Shown here: piece by piece, positions 33,142 to 44,544 of the stretch | Position numbering within the stretch: the first letter of the stretch is position 1 | Layout of the letters: the number at the start of each line of letters is the position of its first letter | Assembly (NCBI RefSeq): GCF_000001735.4 | Contig: NC_003071.7 | Location: forward strand, 9,045,151 to 9,109,150 | From: Arabidopsis thaliana | Lineage: Eukaryota; Streptophyta; Magnoliopsida; Brassicales; Brassicaceae | Reading direction: 5' to 3' | DNA: 64,000 bases | Made by a program: the position numbers and the translations under genes | The notes under the pieces: model-generated | Seen by the model: the letters and a program-made list of their open reading frames with translations, nothing else | Databases searched by the model: none | What the model was told of the DNA's origin: nothing

Positions 33142-35542
33142 TGTAAAATTTCTAACACGTTATTTCGACCAAATGGTTTTATATCGACTATTATCAAGCC
33201 AAATTCTACTATTCAAAATATGTATATCCAACGACATATTTATATCGGATTAACTATTAATACCATAGTAAATTCATAGGTTTTTTACTTTGAGTTTTTT
33301 GCTTAGAAAATAAAAAAATAATGACATAAATACATAATGTATATTAGATATAGTATAGAAACCATAAAAATGAACTCAGTTTCTTATGTATAAAGATCAC
33401 TATTTCGTGTTTATTCTTTTATTTGATCCAGTTCTTCCATAGAATATCCAAATTCCAAAGGATTACAATATTTCATTTTTCTTAGAGATGTTTTTGGAAA
33501 TTTGAAATGTAAAAGATGAGTGTATTATACAGATAATAAAGCTAACGTGGATACAGAGAATTGGTCATTTCTAATTAAATATGAAGTGTTATACGATTGA
33601 AGGTGGAACGTCATTATCAAATTTCCTTATTTTCCTTTGCTTCAACTGTATCATTAATCACATCTTCCATAAAATTCAACGATATGGCGTAAAAGGATTT
33701 GACCTTTTACCCTAAGAACCTTAACTCTAATCTGCCTAATCTCAAAATGACATAATTTACTCTCTTAATTCACAGCTTCTTTCCTAATTACATAATTATA
33801 AAAAATCGCAGTAAACTTTACTAATTGGTTCCGTAGATTTTAATTTTCATTATTTTGGATTCCATTATTATGTATAGTAAAATGGAAATTTAACTTGTTG
33901 GAATACAAGAGAAAGTTTTGCCGTATGATTGAAGATAGAGCAAGATCGATCATACAAATATAACAAATCAAGGTTAAGGTTAAAATTGAATATTGTAACC
34001 AATCACGTTCGTCAGATCCACCAAAATCGGTGCTTCACGTCACACATATTTGCTTCACGTAAACATCAAGAATACCTAAAAATATACGAAATCATTTATT
34101 TACATAAACGCAAACCCAACAACACTAACCACGAGATCAGAACTAGTAGTAGCAAACGCATCTCCAGCGACCGCAGGGACAGTAGTACGTATATCTCTTT
34201 ACCTGAGGAGACAGCAACTTCGAATTGAACGACGGAGGAAAGGGCTAAAAGGACGAGAGCCACCGTGATCATGACTATTACCGGCAACGGAGACGTCGAT
34301 ACTCTACACCGTGCGCAGAAGCAACCGTGGTAATGCATCGCTGATCGCCTTCTCACTGTTTTCTTTGGTTTGTTTAATGGTTTCTATTACTCGGAAGATA
34401 ATGAAACAAAGAAAGATAAAGAGAGTGATAATGGTTTGTTAGGACTATAAATGATATTATTATGATCGATGATGATACCACTATTTCGAGAAAAATCATA
34501 AGTACTAGCTAGTGGGGTAACGAAGGAAAATATGTGGTAATTTACTTATGTATTTCGTCAATTAGTGGGTCCATAATTTGTCTAATTTTGACTGAAATAT
34601 TTGTATTAACACTCAACTAATTAAACATTGGTTTCTTCATGTTTATTTTGCGTTTATGGGTTTGAATGGTAACTTTTAATCAAAACGATAGTTCTGTACA
34701 ACTTTGATAGCTACTGATCACAAAACTTTATCAAAAGCGTTATTATAAGTTTTACTTTCAGTTTTTTTTTTACAACTTTCTCGTACAACTCTATCTTACA
34801 GTTTTACATTATTCCGAAAAAACTTATAACTAAATTTATTGTACTGTTTTGTATTACCAATGAGACCTATATCATATTCGCTCATACAATTTGTTTTTAG
34901 GTGTTGATTTCTTTGCTAAGCACTCGCCACTTTCCTATAGTACACATTTCAATCCCACAAAAACAAGTAAAATTTGTAGAAATGATACTTTAACAAATGA
35001 ATGTAACTATTAAAGATCGATTTCTTTTCTATTCACCTTATTATTGTTGTTAAAGATTAGTATGAACAGGACATGTCTTTAAAATTCTGTTCTGATCGGG
35101 TTTGTGAGAGATATGAGTGATTGGTGGTTAGGACATGAGAACAAGGAAGCTTATCTCAGTAGCCTACCATAAAAAAGACACTCACTTCACCTTGTTCCAC
35201 TCATTGTATATATAATAATTACATGTTGTGCCTAATGTATGTCGATTTCAGGGATTCATACCATTGTTCTTTTTTTTTTGGTGAGTATACCATTGTTCTT
35301 TTTGTACAAAGACAACAATATATGTAAATCCTTTTTTAAAATTTGATTTGATTCATTTTAATTAAGACTCAAAATATAATGTGCAATTGATTAAAGAGAA
35401 TATAATACATTATGTTTTTAAAATATAGACAAGATGTTTTTGACCCAAAAAATAGAAGAAAAATCTTAACAAATATAGCATATTTTGGTATTTTTATTTT
35501 TATCCTTACCAAAAAAAAATTAGTTTGGTATTTTTATGATAT
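33142..35542 (+). repeat. tandem segmental duplication, copy B
   Basis: The partner of 30441-32780, about 2.40 kb. It lacks about 107 bases within the small gene and has several small deletions and insertions, so this copy has decayed more in its coding part than copy A. Confidence 0.88.
34096..34335 (-). pseudogene. truncated duplicate of the small cysteine-rich membrane protein gene
   Basis: The first 46 or so residues match copy A (MHYHGCFCARCRVSTSPLP, then the first membrane helix to VAVSSG). A deletion of about 107 bases then removes the second helix and shifts the frame, so the shared CPCGRW end is read in another frame (VLLSLRSLEM...). A start five codons or so further up is also in frame. 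It could still give a short one-helix peptide, but is more likely a decayed copy. Confidence 0.72.
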
Positions 35543-35765
35543 ATAAAAAGAAATCCTAATTAAAAAATGGTAATTCAAGAAATATTTATTCCAACAAAAA
35601 AAAAACAGATAAATACTTTCTTATAGGGCCTAAAACGGTTTTTGTGACCCGGCCCATTTAATGTGAGTCACAAATGGAGTTATCTTATAGTTTACCTGTA
35701 AAAAAAAAACTTTTGTCGTCACTTAACCGAGAAAGCAAAAGAGAAGAAGAAGAAGGAATCGAAAA
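35543..35765 (+). promoter_or_regulatory. promoter of the ERD2-like gene with site II motifs
   Basis: AGGGCC at 35625-35630 and GGCCCAT at 35651-35657 lie 110-140 bases upstream of the ATG; no clear TATA box. The CT/GA-rich leader follows. Confidence 0.5.
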
Positions 35766-37492
35766 ATGAAGACTCCGATCCACGCGGTTTCGACATGGGT
35801 GAGGAGGCAGCCTCCAAAGGTGAAAGCTTTCCTTGCCGTCGTATCTGGCATGGCGGCTCTTGTTCTCCTCAAACTCATCGTTCACGATCACGACAATCTC
35901 TTCGTTGCCGCCGAAGCTGTTCATTCTATTGGAATCTCTGTTCTTATCTATAAACTCATGAAGGAGAAGACTTGTGCTGGTATAACCTCATTTCCTGCTT
36001 TGACTTCGTTATCTGTAGGGTTCTTAGCTTTAACTAGAGAATTTCGATCTGTGTTGAGATATAAAAATGTAAACTTTATTCAACTTTTGAGTACCCAAAT
36101 CTCCCAAAGGAGTTGATTTAGTTGAATCAGCATTCTTCTTACAGATTAAAAGTCTATTTACATACCTTTTTTGGGGGGTATTTGCAGGATTGTCATTGAA
36201 ATCTCAGGAGCTTACGGCGATATTTCTAGCTGTGAGGCTTTATTGCAGTTTTGTAATGGAATATGATATACATACCATTCTGGACTTGGCTACTTTGGGA
36301 ACAACTCTCTGGGTTATATATATGATCCGTTTTAACCTCAAAACTACTTACATGGAGGAAAAAGACAACTTCGCTCTCTATTATGTGGTAAGTGAGTCAT
36401 TCTCGGTTTTGATCTTTTTACTTAGATTCTGTTCATGCTAGGCATGTTGGTTATATAAGCAGCTTAAAGTCTTTTGTTTTTAGTTAAGCGTACCCTTTAA
36501 GGTCAGATGAAGATGGTGCTTATTAATGTTATTCATTTGAAGCTTAGTTATAAGTTATAACCAGTGTTCCTTTGTATTTGCCATCAGTATCAAATTTATT
36601 TTATCTGCATATTACATGCCTTTTAGAACATGGTGGCATCTAACTACTGGTGCAATAGTTTAAGGATTCATGAATATTAAGTTTTAGTTCTTTTGGTTTT
36701 TTGCAGCTGGCGCCCTGTGTTGTGCTAGCTGTATGGATTCATCCATCAACGTCACACAATATATTGAATAGAATATCCTGGGGATTCTGTGTTTACCTCG
36801 AAGCTGTTTCAGTACTGCCACAGTTGAGAGTGATGCAGAACACAAAGGTATGTGTTTTCTAAGGTTGTTGCTTTCGGAAACTTGAGTACTGAAAAACAAG
36901 TGTAATCCCTGATATTTTTGGTGTGTTCAGATTGTCGAACCCTTCACGGCTCATTATGTTTTTGCACTTGGAGTAGCAAGATTTTTTAGCTGTGCACACT
37001 GGGTTTTACAGGTAGGTTCTTATCTTCAACAGAGAGTTGTGATTACATGGTTAAGTTGTTCTTTCCATCTCTTGCATAAACCAATGGCTTTACAAATATG
37101 TCTAACATCCTATGCTTATGGCACTGGAGCAAATGGTCAACTCCACAATATCCCCATTAGATATGATATTTTCGCAAGTTTGTTTGTGTGATTTTTCCAA
37201 ACTGAACGCATAAATTTGGTTTGGTCTTCTGTGTTGAAACAGATGATGGACACGCACGGACGACTGCTTGTAGTGCTGGGTTATGGACTATGGCCATCGA
37301 TGGTTATAATCTCAGAAATAGTCCAAACATTCATATTGGCAGATTTCTGTTACTACTACGTTAAAAGGTACTTTTACTTTCTTCCCCCACACAAGCTCTT
37401 CGGTCTTTTCGCTTCACCTCTTTGATCTATCTTTCTTGTGCAGTGTTTTCGGTGGCCAGCTTGTTCTAAGGCTTCCATCTGGGGTTGTGTAA
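35766..37492 (+). CDS. ERD2-like ER lumen protein-retaining receptor family protein (AT2G21190)
   Basis: Six exons: 35766-35979, 36188-36387, 36707-36847, 36931-37011, 37243-37367 and 37444-37492, giving 269 residues. Seven hydrophobic segments are spaced as in KDEL receptors. Family signatures include LFVAAEAVHSIGISVLIYKL, GLSLKSQELTAIFLAVRLY, YMIRFNLKTTY, CVYLEAVSVLPQLRVMQ and HYVFALGVARFFSCAHW. Compared with true ERD2 it has an extra N-terminal segment of about 50 residues (RRQPPKVKAFLAVVSGMAAL) containing a hydrophobic stretch, which marks the ERD2-like (ERDL) branch. ERD2 returns escaped ER residents from the Golgi; whether this branch binds KDEL or HDEL ligands is uncertain. Confidence 0.93.
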
Positions 37493-38040
37493 GTTATAAA
37501 GGAAAAAAGATAAGACACATTATGACGAAATTTGTTACACGAAGATAGATCTCAGCTTGGTGTAATCTGAGTAGCCTCTGGTTACTCTCAAGTTACTCCC
37601 TCAGGCCAAGTCCTAATTCTATTAACTGTGTTGTATATTTTTGTGTGGGTCATCATCATAGACAGTCCCTTGGATATTATTGACATGATTTTTTCCACTG
37701 CATTTGTGCTAAATTATCCTTGGTTCCCACGGTAAAGTTGCTGCAAATTTCACCAAGCAGAGTAAAATATTACACTTCCCACACAAGTTCATAAAGACAT
37801 TGTAATCGGGCAATCGTTGCAAGCCGCATAATTTGCAAAGAACCTGTAACTACAAAGACCACAAAGAATTTGGTTTGCTGCTAGTCTTAAGATTTTACCC
37901 GAAACACTACTGTTCACTGATTGGGCTAAATTTATGTCTGTATACGTAAATAGGCCGGTTAATTACGAATAGGCCCAATGCTTATATAATCTGAACCGTT
38001 CTCTTATTTTTTTTGTTATCGACACTATTACACCAAAGAG
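37493..38040 (+). promoter_or_regulatory. spacer with site II motifs upstream of AT2G21195
   Basis: After the 3' UTR of the ERD2-like gene come TGGGCT at 37922-37927 and GGCCCAAT at 37972-37979, 60-120 bases before the next ATG. No other gene seen. Confidence 0.45.
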
Positions 38041-38537
38041 ATGGAACCGCCGGCCACCGCATCTAATCGCTCTTCCAGACGGCTACTCTTTGACCGCCGT
38101 TACGGCTGGGTGTAAATTCTCTATCTTTATCAGTTAAATTCATTTTCCAATTTAATGGAGACAAAATGATTCTGTGTTGGCTTAACAGGGTCGACGAATG
38201 GAAGGACCCATCGGAGGAAGCTCTCGCCGGCGGCAGAGGAATGTAAGTCAAAACCTTTCTGTTTCCATTGGAAAGGTTTGTTCTTTGAAACTGAAGTATC
38301 TGGTGGAACAGGTTTTGTGTAGTTCCCTTGACGAAAACTCTGTTTCAGACAGCTTCACAATCAGTAAGCTTTCTTCTTCCCAATTCCATGGAAAGTTTCG
38401 ACTTTTTTAATCAGCTTTTGACCTTTTTACAGATGAACTCAGCTGTCAAATTTCTGGATATGAAGTTTCAGAAATTGGCAAATCCTATGCACAATCCAAG
38501 TGGAGATTTAGGGTCAAAATCAAATGTGTTGGATTAA
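38041..38537 (+). CDS. small conserved protein of unknown function (probably AT2G21195)
   Basis: Four short exons joined by good GT-AG borders: 38041-38111, 38189-38242, 38312-38363 and 38433-38537. They give 93 residues: MEPPATASNRSSRRLLFDRR, then YGWVVDEWKDPSEEALAGGR, then GMFCVVPLTKTLFQTASQS, then a C-terminal part with AVKFLDMKFQKLANP. There is no signal peptide or membrane helix. Introns of 69-77 bases and consistent phase (2, 2, 0) across all junctions argue for a real gene. I recognise no domain. The arginine-rich N-terminus might target an organelle, which is a guess. Confidence 0.72.
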
Positions 38538-38888
38538 CAAGTACATGTGTTTAGTGTTGGATTATACGTCTAGATCTCATCTATGTACTTTGTTCAAAGT
38601 TTTTGCTTGTGTTCAGACATGTGTGATTATATGAATTTTCCTTTTTGAGTTCTATAGTTTTGTGTGTAAATGGTTTAGAAGCAGATATGATCTAATGTCT
38701 TATCAGTTTGCAGTTGAGAGATTTGTTATATGAATAAAATGATGCGAGGCAATTACCAACTCTCGTGTTTCCATTTAATTTCTCTCCTTTAGAACAACTC
38801 TTTCAACAAGAAAGAGGAAAAAGGTTTGTATATACATAGGTTTCTAATTCTCTAGTAAAAAAAAAAAAAAATCTGTTTGGTTCTACTA
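38538..38888. other. convergent 3' spacer
   Basis: The 3' UTRs of AT2G21195 (plus) and SAUR7 (minus) meet here; no gene seen. Confidence 0.5.
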
Positions 38889-39149
38889 TCATAGCTGAGA
38901 AGCTGCAGCGACAAAAGTATCTTCAGGACAAGGGATTGTCAAGCCACCCATAGGATGATCAAACCCGAACTCTTCTTCGGCTGTACTCAGCAGAGCTTGA
39001 AAAGAAGGCTGGTTCAAGAACGAAACTGGCACCATATATCTCTTCTTCTGACTCTCCCCTACATATACCGCAAGAAATCCTTTTGGTGTTGAAGCTGCTT
39101 TGCTTGTTAGAATCTTTCTTGCAGCCAAAATACCTCGCATCATAGCCAT
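38889..39149 (-). CDS. SAUR7: SAUR7, small auxin up RNA protein (AT2G21200)
   Basis: An intronless 86-residue SAUR. The frame is open three codons further up, but that codon is TTG, so the ATG at 39149 ([17 protein letters not shown]) is the start. The conserved core is present: [40 protein letters not shown] and [22 protein letters not shown] proteins inhibit PP2C.D phosphatases and so keep plasma-membrane H+-ATPases active, promoting cell expansion (known for the family). A TATATA-like box lies near 39251-39257 on the minus strand. Two other SAUR genes follow within 6 kb. Confidence 0.95.
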   Translation of the reverse strand: MAMMRGILAARKILTSKAASTPKGFLAVYVGESQKKRYMVPVSFLNQPSFQALLSTAEEEFGFDHPMGGLTIPCPEDTFVAAASQL

Positions 39150-40362
39150 TTCTCTCAAAGTTTGATCAGGGAAGAAGACTTAGTGTCCAAGTTCTGAGCT
39201 GCTGATTATGATTTTGGTTTGTTTTGAGATGAAAGCTGGTGCTCTCTCTGTATATAGAAACCAATGAGGTGAAGTTTTGATTGAAGATTGCTCGGTGGCC
39301 TACAAGAGGGTGACATGTATGGGCAGAGTTCACATGGTGGGACATTGCAGTTGCAGTAGCACAGGGGACTTTGAAGTTGTTGAACAGGAAGAATCACGAA
39401 CTCATTGTCACACCGGTCTTCTTAACTGGATTTGTCTGATGGTAGAAACTCCAGCTACTTCATTTGAATCGGAGGGTCCGTCTTGGTCTGCCAAATTCAC
39501 AAACAATCAAGTCAAGAGAGGCAAAGCCATGTGCTGTTAGGTGAGTGTTATAGACACTCCTTATTGCAACCTTAGGAGTGTGGAGCTAACTCGCAGTTGC
39601 TGAGTTGTTACAATCAGCATTAATAATAGTGACACACAGTCAACATCACCAAGAATGAGACAGCATGAATGTGAGTGTGACCCTAGGGAAAACGACATGC
39701 TATGTACCTATTAAAAGCTATAGAAGAAACAGTAAGCTTTCTGGTGCCTGAAAACTAAAACGGCATGAGTTCTGTATAGTTGGAGACAAAAAGTCAAGAT
39801 CTCTGTATGTGTTTTGCACAGAGTGTGTGTGGCGACTTGTGGATGTAAAACCTTGCATTGAATATCTATATCTTGAATCTTTTGCAATGTAGACAGAGAC
39901 AGGAGATAACTTGTAGAGACAGATTCCTGGTTTCGCTTTGCATTGGAGAGTGGTATACAAAGATGTCAAACTTTGCATCTATTGCAATGCTACTATCAGA
40001 ATTTCAGATTTCTCTGGAGAGCTCTACGGATGTGTTTGTTGATTCTTATCCAGGAATATGAACGAAAATGATATTTTTATCTTCCATCTTGAAACAGAGA
40101 AGATCAACAGTTATATCTTCCAGTACTTTGGTGTTCGATGGTTCTTTCCAAGTTTCAGAAGGAAGTAACAAATGATGACTCAAGTATCATCAATAGAAGG
40201 AATCATGGATTTTGATTAATATTAATCACAACTCACTGAAACGTGAGGAAAAACAAAACAATCTTACATCAGTTAAAAGACAGCTCTGTTTCACTTTCAA
40301 GGGAGAGATCATCTCTTGAAGAAACGGCTAGAAAAAGAGTTTGATCTACTGGTCAGTGTGAA
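39150..40362. other. spacer between SAUR7 and SAUR6
   Basis: SAUR7 promoter on the left, SAUR6 3' UTR on the right. The open frames inside carry no family signature. No gene seen. Confidence 0.55.
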
Positions 40363-40659
40363 TCACGATGAAGTGCTAAGGCGAGAGGCGAGATCGATGA
40401 AGATTTGTTCAGTGCAGGGAATAGTGAGGCCACCCATTGGGTGATCAAACCCAAACTCTTCTTCTGCTTTTCTTAGAAGCTTTTGAAAACAAGGGTGACT
40501 TAAGTATGTCACTGGAACCACGAATCTCCTCTTCTGCATCATCTCTCCTACGTAAACCGCAAGGTGTCCTTTAGGAATAGCGACATTGTTTGATGAGTGT
40601 GACAACGATTTTAGAAGTTGCTTTGATGATTGCAGCACTCGAGAAATTCTGATAGCCAT
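40363..40659 (-). CDS. SAUR6: SAUR6, small auxin up RNA protein (AT2G21210)
   Basis: A 98-residue SAUR starting [20 protein letters not shown]. The conserved core reads [40 protein letters not shown] and [18 protein letters not shown]. The frame is open for 90 codons further upstream, but that extension has no SAUR features and crosses the TATA box (TATAAATA on the minus strand near 40764-40771), so it is not translated. The N-terminus is basic and amphipathic. It is closest to SAUR7 in the core and in the same orientation. Confidence 0.95.
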   Translation of the reverse strand: MAIRISRVLQSSKQLLKSLSHSSNNVAIPKGHLAVYVGEMMQKRRFVVPVTYLSHPCFQKLLRKAEEEFGFDHPMGGLTIPCTEQIFIDLASRLSTSS

Positions 40660-43600
40660 GGATGTTGATCTTTTTATAGAAAGATTATTGAAACTGAAAG
40701 TCTTTTGCTTTATACTTAAAAAAGTATGAGAACTTGCAGAGCTAAAGAAAAAGAGTGATGGGTATTTATAGAAAAGAACACTACTTGAAGATAACCCCAT
40801 TGGTAGGTATACAGAATATGCATCAACAAGCACATGGATTTGTCTAAAGATCATCTCCATGATGTTGATATGATGAGACACAAACCACATATGGCTCATA
40901 TCAGATAGGCTACATTTAGTGGAATTCAATTCTTGCCACAGAAAGTTTGAGTCATGTGGTCCTGTCCTTTGAAATCATTGAGAGACCACCTTAATCATGT
41001 CTTTTCATATCACTGAGAAGACCACCTACTTTACTTATGAGCTGGGACGTTGTAATGGACTACAAGGACATGAACCGTTGTGATGGACTATAAGGACATC
41101 TTCATTGACAAGAACATGTGTTATCCCTTTTAAATAAAAAGAATCTCCTAATGTGGACATAAACTACAGTTACAACAACCCATCATTTAATGAATTAATT
41201 GCACTTGGTTAAACATCTTCTATCCAATACTATGTATGCATTCATCTTCATATCACTCAGACCCTTTGTCCATAACCAAATCTGAATTTAATCCTTAGAA
41301 ATTTAGATTGGTCTCCCATTGACGATCTTCAATTCGAACGTCAAAGTGTGAAGCGTTTGACATCTAACTATCTAAGCACCAAGGTGTTAAATGGCTAGTA
41401 TGTGATGTAATGTACATCCTCATAAGATTAGCTTTTTCTTTCAAGTGAGATCCGATAAAGAAAGAGATTGCTTGCTAAAGTCGCATAAAGATTGGTCAAA
41501 ATGATTTAGTACTTTAACCGAAACAAGAGAGAAAGAGATTTGGTAATATATGTTGAAAGCAAATATATGTTTAGCTGGATGCCAAATATTTCTGTGTTTG
41601 ATGTCAATAATGAATGCTCTGTCTATGTAGAATGTTAAAATTCATTTCTTGATAGCATGCCACAAGTTATGTTCGATCTTTAAGATTTTTTCTTAATCTT
41701 CTATAAGGGTAATTCGTTCTTGATGAAAAACCAAAGGAAAGACAAATATCTTGTCATCCAAGAAACAAGCCGAGGAAATGAGTTAAGCCGAGGAAAAGGT
41801 ATTTCTCATCTTCACTTTTGCACGAGTTGATGCATTTTAGTCAGTTGTACACATAAGCAAGAAGAAGAAGATTCACAAGAAAGAAGCAGAGAAGAGTGCT
41901 CTGTTCTTTGACTTGAATAGCTCTTTTTCTTGGGCTTCTTGTCATGGGCCAGAGTGAGTTAGCCTATCTGAATAGGGTTTTCTCAGCTTCAATGAAAAAA
42001 ACCGACAAACTCAACGCGTTACCGGTATATTTTCACAAAGCATTAAGCCTCTTTATTTGGAGAAAAAATTGACCACCGATGGTTGAAAAAAGCTTCTAGC
42101 TTTCTTTGTGCAGTCTCATTCTCGAGGTACCACTCTGTTTTTTTTCCTTTTTTGTTTGATTTGCTGATGTTGTCATTTTCATTTCACTATTCAAGTATTA
42201 ATCATCGTACGATTACATGTTCATATTAAGTTGATTATAACTTGCAATAGTATCATCTTACTATTATTCGCAGTTTCTTGTCTATGCATGCACAAGGGTC
42301 CACGTTCGTGGTTAATTTCCTGCAACCACCATGTGATGAAAAGACCTTACATTTATATTGCGCATTTCGCTTCACTGTAACCAGCTTTCGTTTATTGACT
42401 TGTAGAAAACGAGTTTTGAATATTGAGAATTTCGGAAGCTATACAAACTAAATGTGTTTATGAACAGAGAAAAAAACAGAGTTATAAGAAAGAAGACAGT
42501 TGAGGGAAAGTTTATTAGCTTCCACGTGGTTGAAGAACATAAATTCGAGCTGTTGCTATTATAAATAGACATGGTTTTTGGGAGATGAAATGTCTTGATC
42601 AAGAGAAATGGTCATTGAGTGGAAAAAAAAAAAGAGTCGTACGAAAAACAGGACAAGTCAAGAGTTTTAATAGATTCTCTTTCACGTGGTTGAAGAAATT
42701 AAAGATTCTATAAAAGAAGGAGACATGAGTTTTGGGATATGAGATGTCTGGGGCAATACAAAACTCTGAGAACGACTCTGTTCTTTTTAACAGTTGTGTA
42801 AGAAAACGGAAAGTTTTGTAAGAGACAAGACAGCTCAAGGGAAAGAAGAGGTAGGACAAGAGTAACATGGAGTTCATGTGGTTTACATATCAGACATGTC
42901 TTAGTCTTTAGCTCTAGGCAAAACTATCCTAACGACTCTGATTTTTTTCTCATTTTCAAAATCATTTGTTATGACTAATCTCCTTCACAGAACATGCAAG
43001 CCTTTTCGACTTGACAATGACGAGTTCTACAGCCAAAAGGGTCTCTCTCTTTCTCTCTCTCTATTGCCTGTTGACGTAATCATGAGATCTAAATGGTCAA
43101 AAGTTTAAAAGGATTCAAGACAACATTTAATGTGAAGACTAATGGAGATCAGACGAACGTTGAAGAGTATTGAACAAAGATACAGTTTGCTGTTTCTTGA
43201 TCAACAAGAAAGCAGTGCATGTTTTTTTGGGTATTGGATAAAGTCTAATATATTTTTGTACAGGGTTTCTACAAGACATCAATTACCATAATAGAACATG
43301 GTACATGGTTAGTAATATTATGATATTAAAGAGAATCTATGTGTTTGGGTTTTGTTTATTCAATGTGTTTGAATGGGTATTGGACAACAAAAGGCTATAT
43401 CATATAAGGTAAATGTGATTAATAAAATTGCATGCTTTGGTGTTTACTATTCAGCTATGCACGTAACGAAATAGAGTGCAATTTTTAGGTAAAGTACACG
43501 CACTTTGTACTTTTAGTACATATATATATATATCTTCTTACTTCATTATATATGAAATCTAGTTGTTAGCAAATGATACATATATCCTTTTTCTTATTTC

Positions 43601-44229
43601 TATTATAAAATACTATAAATTAGAGAGAGAAGAGGGAGGACCAAAAGTAGTTGATAGTTTATACTTTATAGTTATACACACTATATGGATCTTCAAAAAT
43701 TAGAATGATATCATTTACTCTCAAATAATTGATGGGTTTGTTGTTTTATATAAAATATAATTGATGGTTTTGTTGAACTTTCTTTGATGGTAGATCTCAT
43801 TCTTTATTAGGGCTTTAATATAGTTGTATTAATTAACATAGTTTTAGTAGGATCTGATTATATGACAGGAAGTGTTTAGTAAATCCCCCAAAGATCAATA
43901 AAACACATATGGTCTAAAACCTAGTAGCATCCATGAAATGTTAAATTCTAGAACTAGTAGTTGAGTTAACGACATTACACTCTTCCAAAGTTAATCGACA
44001 TTACGTTATGTTTATATTTTTTCTTTCTATATTCAGTACTAGACGAATCCATCGAAATTGACTATATATATAATAATTTTGAATAATCAAGAAATCGAAA
44101 TATTGGCGTAAGCATCACATCCACATCCTCATTCTCCGCCATAAATAACCCTTTCACCATCTCTCACTTCTCTCCGCCATCTACACCTCAACTTCTTCTT
44201 CTTCTCCTCTCAAGAAACAATAACTAGCA
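40660..44229. other. 3.6-kb gene-poor region between SAUR6 and SAUR12
   Basis: It holds the SAUR6 promoter, a 28-base tandem repeat near 41049-41104 (GTTGTAATGGACTACAAGGA then GTTGTGATGGACTATAAGGA), a duplicated G-box module at about 42466-42750 (listed separately), TA-rich tracts near 43523-43533 and the SAUR12 promoter. Open frames at 42372-42602 and 42599-42877 (minus) are low-complexity. No gene seen. Confidence 0.55.
42466..42852 (+). repeat. direct repeat (about 150 bases) with two G-boxes
   Basis: Two diverged copies, about 42466-42595 and 42615-42750, share AAACAGAGTTATAAGAAAGA-like starts, CACGTGGTTGAAGAA in the middle and GGGAGATGAAATGTCT / GGGATATGAGATGTCT at the end. A third, partial copy (about 42795-42852) has only the first part. 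Each full copy holds a CACGTG G-box, at 42523-42528 and 42683-42688. Confidence 0.6.
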
Positions 44230-44544
44230 ATGGCGGTTAAGAGATCTTCAAAGCTAACACAAACCGCAATGCTGAAGCAAATCCTCAAGAGATGCTCGAG
44301 CTTGGCCAAGAATCAATGCTATGATGAGGATGGTCTGCCTGTAGACGTACCAAAGGGTCATTTCCCGGTCTATGTAGGCGAAAAGAGGAGCCGGTACATC
44401 GTACCCATATCCTTCTTGACTCATCCTAAGTTCAAGAGCTTGCTTCAACAGGCAGAAGAAGAGTTCGGGTTCAATCATGACATGGGACTCACTATTCCTT
44501 GTGAAGAAGTTGTTTTCCGCTCTTTAACATCCATGATCGGATGA
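44230..44544 (+). CDS. SAUR12: SAUR12, small auxin up RNA protein (AT2G21220)
   Basis: An intronless 104-residue SAUR. The N-terminal 40 residues are basic and helix-prone ([20 protein letters not shown]). The conserved core is [40 protein letters not shown] and [18 protein letters not shown]. It lacks one glycine of the usual MGGLTIPC. A plausible TATA (CCATAAATAA) lies at 44140-44149, 80 bases upstream, and a CT-rich leader precedes the ATG. It is on the opposite strand to SAUR6 and SAUR7 and less like them than they are like each other, so it is an older member of the cluster. A GA microsatellite follows the stop at 44553-44583. Confidence 0.96.
   Translation: MAVKRSSKLTQTAMLKQILKRCSSLAKNQCYDEDGLPVDVPKGHFPVYVGEKRSRYIVPISFLTHPKFKSLLQQAEEEFGFNHDMGLTIPCEEVVFRSLTSMIG

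Noticed and set aside
39150-39158. Three-codon extension of SAUR7
   Set aside because: The codon at the extended start is TTG; the first ATG is at 39149.
40660-40929. 90-codon N-terminal extension of SAUR6
   Set aside because: It crosses the TATA box and lacks SAUR sequence; the ATG at 40659 gives a normal 98-residue SAUR.
42372-42877. Two adjoining minus-strand frames with hydrophobic content
   Set aside because: Low-complexity Phe/Leu/Ser frames from the antisense of GA-rich repeats; no splice sites or family pattern.
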